From Thelonectria olida (taxonomy: Eukaryota; Ascomycota; Sordariomycetes; Hypocreales; Nectriaceae), in NCBI GenBank assembly GCA_020736575.1, contig JAGPYM010000018.1, forward strand, positions 1-64,000: a DNA stretch of 64,000 bases. The letters run 5' to 3'. Shown piece by piece: positions 7,416-17,948 of this stretch; the stretch's first letter is position 1; every line of letters begins with the position of its first letter. Below the pieces are notes generated by a model. It saw only the letters and a list, made by a program, of their open reading frames with translations, searched no databases and was not told the origin of the DNA. Position numbers and translations under genes: made by a program.

Positions 7416-10281
7416 TTAAAGTAGAAAAGCTGCGATAAGAGGTACCACATACATCGCAACTTTGCTCACCATATAGTTCTGTCCGCCTTCGTTTGGAACA
7501 ATACTCGCAGGTCCAGAACTGGTTGGCAAAGCAGTGCCAGTGCCAGTGCCAGGAAGCTCAGTCCCAGTGCCGGTACCAGTACCAGGCTGCTCAGTGGCAG
7601 TGGCAGTAGCAGTGGCAGCAGCAGTAGCAACAGTAGTGCCAGTGCCAGTGCCAGGAAGCTCAGTCCCAGTGCCGGTACCAGTGCCAGGCTGCTCAGTGGC
7701 AGCAGCAGTAGCAACAGCAGTGCCAGTGCCAGGAAGCTCAGTCCCAGTGCCGGTACCAGTACCAGGCTGCTCAGTGGCAGTGGCAGTAGCAGTGGCAGCA
7801 GCAGTAGCAACAGTAGTGCCAGTGCCAGTGCCAGGAAGCTCAGTCCCAGTGCCGGTACCAGTGCCAGGCTGCTCAGTGGCAGCAGCAGTAGCAACAGCAG
7901 TGCCAGTGCCAGGAAGCTCAGTCCCAGTGCCGGTACCAGTACCAGGCTGCTCAGTGGCAGTAGCAGTGGCAGCAGCAGTAGCAACAGCAGTGCCAGCTCC
8001 GGACTCCAAGCTAGAGACAAAGCCGGACTCTCTGTCCTCGCCACCTTTGCCTGTTCTACTAGGGGCGCTAGTTTCCTGGCCACCAGGAGCAGACTTTGCC
8101 CGAGTGGTCTCAGCCGTGACGGCTGCGCTGTCTGCCTCCGCTAACTTGATACCACGAACAGTGAGATCAACGGGCTGAGCGCCAGAATTCTGCACTATTT
8201 CAACCTTTGGGTTGTCTGAAACCTCAGTTTTCTCACTCTCCACCTGTTTGAACTTGCCCGCAGTAGTCTCAAGTTCTTTATCGTAAAGAGTTTTCTCGTC
8301 CATGATCATCTGGAGACGGGAGCCAGTACGTTCCCGTCGCAAGAGAAACCCAAACTGTGAGTTCGGAGCACCAATGTCTCCAACGCTGATTGAAGCTATG
8401 AGCTTGACGAGTTCACCCGGTACGATACCTAATGGTCTCGTGACGTCAATACTGAAAAATGCCTTGCCGTTTGGCGGAGCTCTTAACAGACTGTTATCTA
8501 GGTCAGCTCATAGCAGATGTGAAGCCGCTGCTAAGAGGGTCTTACATTTCTGTCTCACCGTCGACGGTGATAAACCTTGCGTGTTCGCCGAGTGTAGCGT
8601 CGCTGAGGTTTAAATCAACCGAATTGCCCGTAGGCCTAGAAGAAGTGGTAGTAATTGTCCTGAATCCCGTGGCACGGGGTCGTGTTTCCTCTGGGATACC
8701 AGTGGGCTCATTAGAAGCCCCAGTTGGCTCCTGTGGAGTATTGGAAGTCCCGGGAAGACCTTCGGCGGTCTCAATGGGCTCGAGAAGCGTAGGCTCAACA
8801 GGTGTTTCAGTGCGCCCATTAGGTGTCGGTTCAATTGTTGTTTGGGCCTGCTCAGTTGGTGTTTCAGGAGGGGTTTCGATGGACGTAGTAGGAACATTTA
8901 GTGTTGGAGCTTGTGATGTCGGGGCTGGAGGAGCCTGGGATGTAGGAGCTGAAAGAGCCGGGGATGTAAGAGCTGAAAGAGACGGGGATGTAGGAGCTGA
9001 AGGGACCTCGGATGGGGATGTGGATGTAGGAGCTGAAGGAACCTGGGATGGGGATGTAGGAGCTGAAGGGACCTCGGATGGGGATGTGGATGTGGGAGTT
9101 GAAGGGACCTCGGATGGGGATGTGGATGTGGGAGTTGAAGGGACCTCGGATGGGGATGTGGATGTGGGAGTTGAAGGGACCTCGGATGGGGATGTGGATG
9201 TGGGAGTTGAAGGGACCTCGGATGGGGATGTGGATGTGGGAGTTGAAGGGACCTCGGATGGGGATGTGGATGTGGGAGTTGAAGGGACCTCGGATGGGGA
9301 TGTGGATGTGGGAGTTGAAGGGACCTCGGATGGGGATGTGGATGTGGGAGTTGAAGGGACCTCGGATGGGGATGTGGATGTGGGAGTTGAAGGGACCTCG
9401 GATGGGGATGTGGATGTGGGAGTTGAAGGGACCTCGGATGGGGATGTGGATGTGGGAGTTGAAAGAGACGGGGATGTGGATGTGGGAGTTGAAGGGACCT
9501 CAGATGGGGATGTGGATGTGGGAGTTGAAAGAGACGGGGATGTGGATATGGGAGTTGAAGGGACCTCGGATGGGGATGTGGATGTGGGAGTTGAAAGAGA
9601 CGGGGATGTGGATGTGGGAGTTGAAGGGACCTCAGATGGGGATGTGGATGTGGGAGTTGAAAGAGACGGGGATGTGGATGTGGGAGTTGAAGGGACCTCA
9701 GATGGGGATGTGGATGTGGGAGTTGAAAGAGACGGGGATGTGGATATGGGAGTTGAAGGGACCTCGGATGGGGATGTGGATGTGGGAGTTGAAAGAGACG
9801 GGGATGTGGATGTGGGAGTTGAAGGGACCTCAGATGGGGATGTGGATGTGGGAGTTAAAAGAGACGGGGATGTGGATGTGGGAGTTGAAGGGACCTCGGA
9901 TGGGGATGTGGATGTGGGAGTTGAAAGAGACGGGGATGTGGATGTGGGAGTTGAAAGAGATGGGGATGTGGATGTGGGAGTTGAAGGGACCTGGGATGGG
10001 GATGTGGGAGCTGTAGAAGCTTGTGATGCCAGAGTTGTGGGACCTTGGAATGTGGGAGTCGTAGGAGATTGGAATGTGGGAGTTATGGGAGCTTTGGATG
10101 TAGCAGGCTGAGATTGCGATGTTGCAGGTTGAGATGCAGGAGGTTGAGATTGCGATATAGGAGGTTGAGATGCAGGAGGTTGAGATTGAGATGTGGGCAC
10201 ATCGGGCGTTTGGCCCCAAGCCCTTTCGATTAGAAGTCCGATGACCAGACCGTTTAACAGACGCATGGCAGCTGATTTCAT
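7416..10281 (-). CDS. Mucin-like GPI-anchored cell-surface protein with two tandem-repeat domains (933 aa)
   Basis: Exons 10281-8546 and 8481-7416 are joined across a 64-nt intron (GTAAG donor at 8545, acceptor ending 8482). The total is 2802 nt, exactly 934 codons. The start at 10281 ([20 protein letters not shown]) gives a signal peptide ending near AWG-Q; an ATG 18 codons upstream would bury it. The order is: signal peptide; a Gln/Pro/Ser segment with [15 protein letters not shown] repeats; a Ser/Thr/Pro array of 12-residue units ([12 protein letters not shown]) mixed with 10-residue units ([10 protein letters not shown]); a Glu/Pro/Thr-rich linker; a non-repetitive module of about 150 residues spanning the intron ([20 protein letters not shown] ... 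[19 protein letters not shown] ... [11 protein letters not shown]); a second array of [10 protein letters not shown] and [15 protein letters not shown] units; and a hydrophobic tail ([14 protein letters not shown]) typical of GPI signals. The arrays should be heavily O-glycosylated. An adhesin or wall-spacer role is inferred. Confidence 0.75.
7530..7990. repeat. 180-bp higher-order tandem repeat encoding Gly-Thr/Ala-Thr units
   Basis: The blocks starting at 7561 and 7741 are identical over at least 60 bp, as are 7621/7801 and 7681/7861, giving a 180-bp period (60 codons) and about 2.5 copies. Within each unit there are short alternations of CAGTGCCAGTGC and GTGGCAGTAGC. The near identity of the copies implies recent duplication or homogenisation. 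It codes, on the minus strand, for the second repeat domain of the mucin-like protein. Confidence 0.85.
8985..10010. repeat. Minisatellite of 36-bp and 30-bp units encoding a Ser/Thr/Pro array
   Basis: About 9070-9450 is a near-perfect run of 36-bp units (12 codons). From about 9450 to 9990 the 36-bp unit alternates with a related 30-bp unit, producing a 66-bp higher-order period. Variants are single-base changes (for example GTG/ATG and TCG/TCA) shared by alternating copies, which is the mark of unit duplication by unequal exchange or slippage. All units are multiples of three, so length change keeps the reading frame. Confidence 0.9.
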
Positions 10282-12147
10282 GCAGTGAATGACATGAACA
10301 GGCTGAATAGCGGAGGATGTCTCAGGAAGACACAAGCCTTGTCATTAATGAGTACACATCTGAGCCGTCCCGTGTCTGCTCATATAGGATTCTTTCACAT
10401 GATTTTCACGCCCTGCTTCTTGACGGCTGTCACGGGCAGCTCGAAGCCTGGAGCTGAAAGCTAACAGTGCGAAGTATGATGTGCGGGCTTATTATCTACA
10501 TCTGATTTGCTGGATTCGCGAGCGTTGAAACTTAGAGTTGTCGAGAAGAGTCTTGGAATATGCCGTGCCAAGCCATGCGATGCGACTCTCTTGGTTCAAT
10601 GGATGTCATCTTGTTTGATAGAGTTTTTTTTAAATGGAGCAGAACCAGGCTTGTCTCTGTTGAGATCCTGTCGCATAGAGCTATGATTGGTCGGATTGTT
10701 ATTTTAATGGCATACGCCACCGGAGGCTGTGGTTTGGTTAGTGACGTCCACATCGTTATATGTCACGGATGTTATAAAAAATATAAACACTAATAACTAA
10801 CTAGAATCATTAAACAAATCACATAATCGTAGTCGGCATCCAAACCATCAAACAAAGAGAAATATACACTCTCTACAAATAGACATCATCAATCAGCTCG
10901 ACTGAGATGATTAGACCAGGCTTGACGGCGGTGGCAACGATAGCAACACGAGCGCCTAAGCCGAGGACACCATCACAGATACGGCCAGGCTATAGAGCTT
11001 GAACGCGTCACCTGCGGGGAACCGTACGAAGTGTTAATCCGGACTTGTAGGACCCGAAAGCCACATATGATGGTACTGAACTCAATGCACGGAGGAGAGG
11101 TGTGGCAGCCTACTACACTTGGTTGTCCGATTGATCGACCCTACATGCCGTTGCGGTTGTTTATCCATCTTTGGTGGCTCACAGTTGCATGGCTCCTAGC
11201 TCAGACAGCCTAGACAGTGCTGCTTCACTCATGGCTGAAGCCACATTGTCTAATGGGATGATGACGTATGGCATGTCTCTCCCTTCTAAAAGTAGGTGCA
11301 TAATCTTGCGGCTCTTCGGCGTCATTACAATAGCATGGCACAGGTGCCGAGAAAGGATCCTATTAAGGCGTAGGCGTGGCATGTGACGCTAATCAAGTCT
11401 CTTTCGTTCGAGGACATCGAGCCCTGCCTGCGGCACCCCTTTCATAGGGTGGGTATGCTTACATATCGAGACTTTGCTACACGTACCAAGTTAACATATT
11501 TGATCCCTGGGAACTGAGCTTTGAGTCTGGTAAGAACGCCATGCTGGGCTCCAGTAATCGGAAAGTTTCATTGTATCAGAAAACTGAATGCTGGCTTGTA
11601 CTTGCTTGGATACAGATAAAGAGAAAGATTCTTTGGCCCCGACATCCATTTCTCAAAGCCGCGTTGAAGAATAGTGGTGCTTGAAACAGGGTTCCTCATC
11701 AATGTCACGCTCCTCATATCCCTGGACCACAAATTCGAGCAACTGCAATATGATGACCCCTCACACGCATCACTAAGCCAGCCTCAGCTTGGGTCCTTCA
11801 GCCCTTGTGCGGCTCGCGGACTAAGCCACAGCGATTCTTTACTTTAGCCTTGCTGGCCACTTGGGGATGGGTTGGTTGGCATTATGCGTACTATCTCCTC
11901 GACTACCATTAAGCAACAGCCCCGTACTAGACAGGGATTCGGGCCAACAGGGGTCGGCAAATGAGGGGTACATCTATCTCTCTCTCCCCCTAATTTTTAC
12001 GGTGAAAGATGTACGAACAATTTCCGGATCTAAATAACAGTACATTGCATTGTTTACAGCGATTTCACGATTTCTTCACTTTACGGCTGTTGCCGCTGAC
12101 TGCCCCTAGCGGGTGGGCAGGTGTTGTATCTCCCCAATGCGTGGTCT
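10282..12147. other. 1.9-kb gap, no gene model supported
   Basis: It contains the promoter side of the mucin-like gene. One minus-strand open frame at 11382-11179 has a protein-like composition (includes RHLCHAIVMTPKSRKIMHLL) but no neighbours in frame, no recognised family and no splice partners. No repeat or RNA gene was recognised in the rest. Confidence 0.4.
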
Positions 12148-13200
12148 TTACAAGCCCTGCGTAAATTCATTTCCCAGCGGAAGCCTTTGCCGTGAGTCGA
12201 TTGGAGGGACGTATGTTGAAATGAGGTTATGCACAAGCTGCTGCCGCCAGCCAACCTGCTTCTTGAACGGCTCCCATTGAGGCGTCCTGCGTTGTTGAAG
12301 AATAAAGCTATTGAGAAGTGTCATTTCTAGCAGGAAACCCCAGGCGATGGCATTCCAACCGGCCCCTCGAACATTGCGGTTATAGCCCGAAGATGCCCTC
12401 GATTGATCGCCTCGATCAACAGCATTCATTTTGTTATTATACGTAGCAGCAACAACCGGGATCGAAATCATGCTCGTCACTAGAAAAAATGCTGCATCTG
12501 CCGCGCTCGAATTTGGTCTGTTGTTGTCTCCAGAGACCTTCCAAGGAAGCGGGTCATACACTCATCTACAGCGATAAACGTGCACGGTTTGAAGGAGATG
12601 GTAGACCCATACTGTGTTATTTCGGACCTGGCTTTGGCCCGGGAGCAAGTCCGGCCGTAGAAGCTGCGTTAATCGTTCTCGTTGATAGTTGTGAAGTTAA
12701 AAATGCGAACTTGCCGTCGAAGCAGTTGGAAGCGGTTTCTAGTCATCCATTTTGCTATTGGATGATCAGGGCGTTGATACCCTTGCCTTGAAAGCCTCCA
12801 GTAGTCCTCGATCGATCGCGGGTTCCTTATGAATTGGTATGCAAATTCGGACAGCAATCCATACGAAGATTTCAGCGGCAGAGGCCGGCCTCCACTTGCG
12901 CAATGGTGACCACGGCGGTACTGCGGCATCACCGGCCTTTTCGAGCAGGTGGCTGACCCAGCTGTTAGTGTATTCGACCCAGCTTCCAACTAGAGAGAGA
13001 CAGCGACTCGGGGGTAGTTCTGTTATTTCGAAGGGTCGGTCTGGAGGGCTGACGGATTCAAAGTTGAAGCCGCGGTCCAGCAACGGATCATTTATTGGCC
13101 GGCACGTATTATCGTTAGCTTTCTCGCGGCGGCTGTCGTCACTGCCTATGAATCTGTTATCATTGTATGTGTTGACCGCAGCCTGGCCAGTAGGTGTTCG
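12148..13200 (-). mobile_element. piggyBac-like (DDE_Tnp_1_7) transposase, internally deleted and frameshifted
   Basis: From about 13170 leftwards the frame reads DPLLDRGFNFESVSPPDRPF, SWVEYTNSWVSHLLEK and WRPASAAEIFVWIAVRI. A frame change follows at about 12815, within a direct ATCGATCG duplication, and the reading continues as SIEDYWRLSRQGYQRPDHPI and WMTRNRFQLLRRQVRIFNFT. Near 12565 another frame gives IAVDECMTRFLGRS, the block that normally precedes the catalytic core. Then, after only a few dozen codons, 12480-12148 gives VVAATYNNKMNAVDRGDQSR, GWNAIAWGFLLEMTLLNSFI and LQQRRTPQWEPF. This order is that of piggyBac-type fungal transposases. The stretch between the VDECMTRF and YNNKMNAVDRGDQ blocks, usually well over 100 residues with catalytic Asp residues, is missing. 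Terminal repeats and TTAA target sites were not located. Confidence 0.6.
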
Positions 13201-13525
13201 GTATTCATGAGAATCGTCAGAATGAATTGTATGGCTATTTGGGTGGGCACGATCCTGGGCAAGCTGAAAGTTATTTCGGTACTACCCCTTATGTGGGGTC
13301 GTGTGGGGCTTGGTCCGGAGGTGTTGCTCAGTGGCAGTGAAGGAGATGGCCACAGTGTAAGACGCCTGAATCCTGGCGCCAATCAGGGCAGTCTGAAGAT
13401 GGCTGTCAGCCCGCCGCCACTGTTAAGCTCAGGTGTTGATGACATGTAAAGCTGAACCCCCACCCGGTGCTTTGCGAGGCACCTCCACCGACGGTTTTTT
13501 CACACCTCATGCTCTCAACTTCAAG

Positions 13526-14703
13526 ATGAGTAGCCTACTACATTCTGCGATAGCCCTCGGCTTGTGGACTATACAGGGCTCATACGGACGAGTCCTCTCC
13601 GAGCCCACTCAACGACCACACATCGCAGACCATAACAGACCACCTGCACAAACTCACATGGTGGAGGTCTCTGAGCTCAAACACATCGCAAAGCGTCAAA
13701 AGACCAGCTTATCAAACAACGTCTTTACTGTCACTGTTGCCCCAGACGAAACATGCGGTTGGCTGTCAGGGTCTGCAGGGAACCCAGTTACTTGCGAGAA
13801 CCATCAATCCTGCATGTGGGTTAGTGCACTAGGGATAATCTGCGGCGTGCTTGAGGACTCCAAAAACTGGGAGATTTACCTCAGGTGTCTTGATAGGGAC
13901 GCGGCATTGAATACGAATCTTTGCAACGATACCTGTGAAAGCAACACCTTCTTTCTTCGCTGGTGAGCCCAACGTCCCCGCAGTCATACGGGATATCTTG
14001 TTGACGGCTGGACTTGCACTCCAGCACCGAAGAGACGGCTGCTTATTGCCGAACGTATGCCTACTCACAGGGAATTCAGGACTATAGATGTGCACCGACC
14101 CCCATAAACAGAGTTCAGAGCGTATATTTTACATACAATGGTCAGAATGATGCACAATTTCTCACTGCAACCTACACCGACATTAATTCAGATATGTCGT
14201 CAATCGAACCGGTTTCTTCTACCATACCCCCTCCGCCTCCCCCTTCTCCTCCAAACCATGTTAATATTGGAGCCATTATCGGTGGTGCGATCGGAGGTTT
14301 CGTGGCAGTGTCGCTCATAGCATTTACAATCTTCTTGTTCATTCGATCGAGGAAGACGACTCCTGTTCAGCAGGTTGCTCCAATGGAACAAGCCCCACCA
14401 AATGGGATAGCGTCGAATGCTGGAAAGGCGAGCCCAAGTTCTCCAGTGCAGTCCGAGTGGAGAGGCTCGATGATGACTGTGCTGGGCTCGGGTAGCAATC
14501 CCTCCTCGCCGCAAGCCTGGATGAATCAACCAGTGTCACCAGGTGGCCAGAGTGCGGCGTCTCAAGGTGTACCGCAGCCAATGTTCCAGCCTGTGACTCA
14601 TGAAAGGAGCGGAGGTCCCGTTCAACCACAGGTCTACGAAATGGTGGGAGACTATACTCATCCTCGGGTCTATGAATTGATCGGAGACCCTGCCCATCCT
14701 TAG
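13526..14703 (+). CDS. Single-pass plasma-membrane protein with cysteine-rich ectodomain (371 aa)
   Basis: Exons 13526-13962 and 14025-14703 are separated by a 62-nt intron (GTGAGC donor, TTGAC/GCTGG branch region, CTCCAG acceptor). Together they make 372 codons. Splicing joins FFLRC to TEETAAYCRTYAYSQGIQDY. The N-terminus from ATG 13526 (MSSLLHSAIALGLWTIQGSY) is a signal peptide. The ectodomain has the recurring fungal pattern TCGWLSGSAGNPVTC, CMWVSALGIICG, CLD, C-N-TC and YRCAP, then a poly-Pro stalk. One transmembrane helix follows (IGAIIGGAIGGFVAVSLIAF ... FLFIRSRK), and then a polar cytosolic tail ending in two copies of a (P)Q/RVYE-(M/L)-(V/I)GD motif. Many fungal genes share this architecture. 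A sensor or wall-associated receptor role is plausible but unproven. Confidence 0.8.
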
Positions 14704-16057
14704 ACCAAGTTTGTTAGATAATAGTGTTGGGTTAGTTTTTAATAAAATAAGGTATGATATAACTCTATGTCATTCTAGCACTACACTTCTCCTTTAGTAA
14801 TATCATATAACCTCTTTTGCTTAAGAGGAATATAAACGAGACCTACTGCCTAAATGTTTTTAAGATGCCGGGCGGAAAGTGAATAATAAAGGTGTCTCAA
14901 TCCGCCGTGCTATCATTCGAGAAGTCAGAAGAGACCAAGCTGACTCCTGAGGAGGGCTTACTAAATTGAAATCTTACAACATGCCGGAAAATTATAAGAC
15001 TTGAGCATTTTATGTCAGACAATTTGAGCTTCAGGGCAAACATATAGGCGGACTACAACCAGTGTGGTGATGACGGTCCGAAGCCGATTCTGACACTTTG
15101 CCACAATCTCTATCAACGACCTCGTATCTCTCGTCTTGAGAGCCTCAACAGTCAATATCAATCCGTCGACGAAAGGTAAGCTATTGCTGGGCGAGCCAAG
15201 AGCTGGGAGGAAGGGCAGCCGAAGACTCGAAATAATATACTGTGGCTTTGTTGCAGCCTGTACCACTCCCAGTCTCCCAAAACGCTCTGGGTAATTAGAC
15301 CAGCAATGGCTCCAGCTCGCGCACGGGAAATGAAAGCATCCCAGTCGAGGTTTCGATTATATATTAGTTAGTTTCTATATGTTGATCCTTTATACTGATT
15401 GCTTCTTTCTTCCTATCTTTCGAAGAAAATTAGTTCTCTCTCAGTCTCGAGCCCAATGAGGTTCCCTCTCTTTTCACAGTAGGTAGGTAGTTTAGAATAA
15501 TTCAACCTACTGCTATGCAACTGGTAGAAGAGCTGATGGATTGTCTGCCAAGCGTAAATTGCCCTACTCTCTGTGTTTAGCTCTCATTCTAGTCGGACCG
15601 TAGTTGAAGTAGAAGCTTAGTCTAGCTAGGAGCAGGGGAGTGTTGGGACTTCATAAAGAGAAGGCCGTTAGTAACACCGACATATCTGCTTCCAGCTATT
15701 ATCTCACCTTAGGTTCACTCCACCGGTCCTCACGTAGTAATCAGTTCCTCGTCTGTCTATAAACGTACCTCCACTAGCCCGATAAGCACCTTTACTACTT
15801 TTAAGTATCAGTTTGAGACTACTTTGAATACGGCTCTACGTAGCGCCCCAACATCTCAAATGCACACATAACCATGTCAAAGAGCTAGTTACGGCGGGGC
15901 AAAGAACTGTACATTTAATTGACGCATACTAACGAGTCCATCTTACTATGTCGAAAGTGCTCGAAACGTAGATAAATCAGACGGATATGATATAGCCAAA
16001 CCCTTTCCTGCGTTTCGTATCTCGCGTATTCATAAATAACCAAAACCGCGACACATT
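14704..16057. other. 1.35-kb gap with a possible LTR
   Basis: No gene model is supported. The minus-strand frame at 15266-15015 is short and isolated. The LTR-like segment at 15641-15853 is listed separately. Confidence 0.4.
15641..15853. mobile_element. Possible LTR (TGTTGGG...CCCAACA, 213 bp)
   Basis: The segment starts TGTTGGG at 15641 and ends CCCCAACA at 15853, giving 7-bp inverted ends typical of Ty1/copia LTRs. It is preceded directly by a purine-rich run (AGGAGCAGGGGAG) like a polypurine tract. It contains a TATA-like CTATAAACG near 15757. The flanks (GGGAG and TCTCA) do not form a target duplication, so it could be the 3' LTR of a truncated copy rather than a solo LTR. No retrotransposon protein was recognised next to it. 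Confidence 0.35.
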
Positions 16058-16708
16058 TCATAGAGCGAGCGCGAAGGCGAGGACAGTAAAGAGGGCGATA
16101 GCAACACTAACCACGGGTCGATGTTGCGACGCAGCGCCAATCTTTATTGTCTCTTCAGGCATGTCCAGAGGCTCAAGGACCGTCGTTGAACCGCCGCTTG
16201 AGCCCGTCGGGGCTGCGGTACCTGAGGCTGAGCCCGTGAAGACCACCGTCCGCGAGCCTGTGCAGAGCTCGGAGAAGGTAATGTAGAACTTGTCATCATC
16301 GTCAGCGCCGCAGTCGGTGGCCTCAGCAGCGGCGGACTCAATAGTGTCGAGCCACGAATCCAAAGCCGAAGCGTAGCTGATGTAATCGCTCGAGAAGGAC
16401 GACGGCACAGTTATGGTACAAGACTCGGTCCAAAACTCCTCACTGGACGAGGCCCAGTCGACGAAGTCGGAATTAGTAGGGAGTGGAAGAGCTAGCGAGG
16501 AAATCACGGATCTTGCGCAGCTCTGGTCGAGGTCGCGGCGCTCGAGTTGGACTGGCGCGCCGTTGGGAGGGAATGCTGGAGACATTCCAAGGGCATTGGG
16601 GCCGATATCATTGGCTAAGACTTGGTGGGCAAGGGCGACAGGGCCACTGAGGATGAATAGGGAGTGCATAATTGCTAATAAAGGCGCGGCGTAACAGGAG
16701 AATGTCAA
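16058..16708 (-). CDS. GPI-anchored secreted protein of unknown function (216 aa)
   Basis: An intact single exon. The N-terminus is a signal peptide either from ATG 16708 or from the internal ATG at 16669 (MHSLFILSGPVALA). The mature part has a short helical domain with four to five cysteines (DQSCARSVISSLALPLPT, FWTESCTITVPSSF, EATDCGADDDD, ELCTGSRTVVF), then a Gly/Ser/Thr linker and a hydrophobic C-terminus (VVSVAIALFTVLAFALAL) typical of a GPI signal. This build matches a widespread group of fungal secreted proteins of unknown function (DUF7735-like in my recollection). Surface location is well supported; function is unknown. Confidence 0.75.
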   Translation of the reverse strand: MTFSCYAAPLLAIMHSLFILSGPVALAHQVLANDIGPNALGMSPAFPPNGAPVQLERRDLDQSCARSVISSLALPLPTNSDFVDWASSSEEFWTESCTITVPSSFSSDYISYASALDSWLDTIESAAAEATDCGADDDDKFYITFSELCTGSRTVVFTGSASGTAAPTGSSGGSTTVLEPLDMPEETIKIGAASQHRPVVSVAIALFTVLAFALAL

Positions 16709-17618
16709 GTCTTAGGGCTGGCGTGGACAGCTGGGTAATGTCAAATGCAAGTGAGATGCTGCAACAAAAACGAGCCACGAACTCTTCTGGAGGATGCCTC
16801 TCTCTTGTAGTCAACTCGTATTCCATCACAGCCAAGCAGACTAGTCTGATCGGCCCTCGCAGTCCTTACTTGGAAGAGACGCGACGACAGATCTGGAAGC
16901 GGCCGATTTGCCTTCTAAACAAGATTTAGGTATTGAACAAGGTTAAAGGATTAATTCCAATGAATGCCAGAAGTTGCTTAGTTGCTAAGAACTGAGCAAG
17001 TGTGCATGGGTGACATGGGGGGTGGTTGGGACAAAATCGATTCCTTCTGGGCCACGCCACCAAGGATCGGCATCATCTGCGTCATATTGCACAGTTGTCT
17101 CTCAGATGAAGGCCAAGGCAATGCATGAACACTGCAACCGTGAGTGGCCGCCCATGATCCCATGCTCACATCCCAATCCCCCCGCCCTTGCACAGCCACC
17201 CTCAGCTACTCCTTTGAAATCGACGTGCGCCGCGGCCCCCTATAATTGGCTTGGCAAGGCTTTTTGCCGGTCAGCCCAATGATGACGGTTGATCTGCCAT
17301 GGGACTAATGACATCAGAAAGGTGTTTTTACAGTTGCCTACTGGCCGTGGATCTTTAAAAGTGCTTTGTTTGTGCGGGACGGAAGTGCACACATCGGGCT
17401 TGGGCACATAATAAAGCCAGCTGTACTTTTAATATTACCCAATTATTAAAAACAATTGAGAAATATAATATAAAAATTACTATTTAAAAAAAAGTGCTTT
17501 TATATACAGCTGTATGTAAATTCTATTAACTAGTTAGTAAGTTTATATAGCTAGTATTTTAAAAGCTACTTAAATATATAAAAATTAAAATAAATAGTAT
17601 ATTAAAAAGAGTTAATAT
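16709..17618. other. Promoter side of the GPI protein passing into an AT-rich island
   Basis: No gene seen. From about 17430 the base composition drops sharply to almost pure A/T, with many TATA-, TTAA- and TAAAAT-like words. This continues up to the LTR at 17619. Confidence 0.6.
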
Positions 17619-17948
17619 TGTAAGGGGCTGGACCCGAGTTCCGTGCAACTAAGGATGGCCTTGATATTGAATATCTAATACTAAGGAAAAGGAAGGGAAA
17701 GGCATCCTAGCTGGGTCCTAGCAAAGGCTTAAATACCTAGCAGCTGCTTGCCTCTCAAGGTAGCAGCCCCTCAAGGTAGCAGCCCCTCAAGGTTGCCGTC
17801 CCTCAAGGTCAGCTGGAATAACCCAGTGAAGTCATCGCTGCCTCGCAGCCATCCAGGTAGCCTATGCCTTCGGGGACGGCCGCAGCCTTCCAGGTTATGA
17901 CGTTCCGTGGCAGCAGCCCGGAATAACTATCGGGCCACGCCCGTGACA
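17619..17948 (-). mobile_element. Solo LTR (330 bp) with 5-bp target-site duplication
   Basis: On the + strand the element starts TGTAAGGGGCTGG and ends CCACGCCCGTGACA. Read on the minus strand it is TGTCACGGGCGTGG...CCCCTTACA, the usual TG...CA form of fungal LTRs. It is bounded by AATAT at 17614-17618 and AATAT at 17949-17953, a direct 5-bp duplication of the target. No pol or gag coding lies on either side, so internal recombination has left a solo LTR. It contains a 4 x 16-bp tandem repeat. The orientation is inferred from the TGTCACGGGC-type end. Confidence 0.72.
17753..17816. repeat. Four 16-bp tandem units inside the solo LTR
   Basis: Four consecutive 16-bp units share the core CTCAAGGT; the first two are almost identical (CCTCAAGGTAGCAGCC) and the last two have diverged. 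Repeats of this kind in LTRs are often enhancer-like. Confidence 0.8.

Noticed and set aside
7534..8178. Long plus-strand and alternative minus-strand open frames across the Gly-Thr/Ala-Thr array
   Set aside because: They exist because the repeat lacks stops in several frames. Only the minus frame joined to the upstream exon has a signal peptide, a module and a GPI tail.
8459..10111. 550-codon plus-strand frame (and a 312-codon one) across the minisatellite
   Set aside because: Product would be Gly-Asp-Val repeats with no start context or domain; it is the antisense shadow of the Ser/Thr/Pro array.
17753..17816. Possible CRISPR-like array
   Set aside because: Units are contiguous 16-bp tandems without spacers, inside an LTR of a eukaryote.
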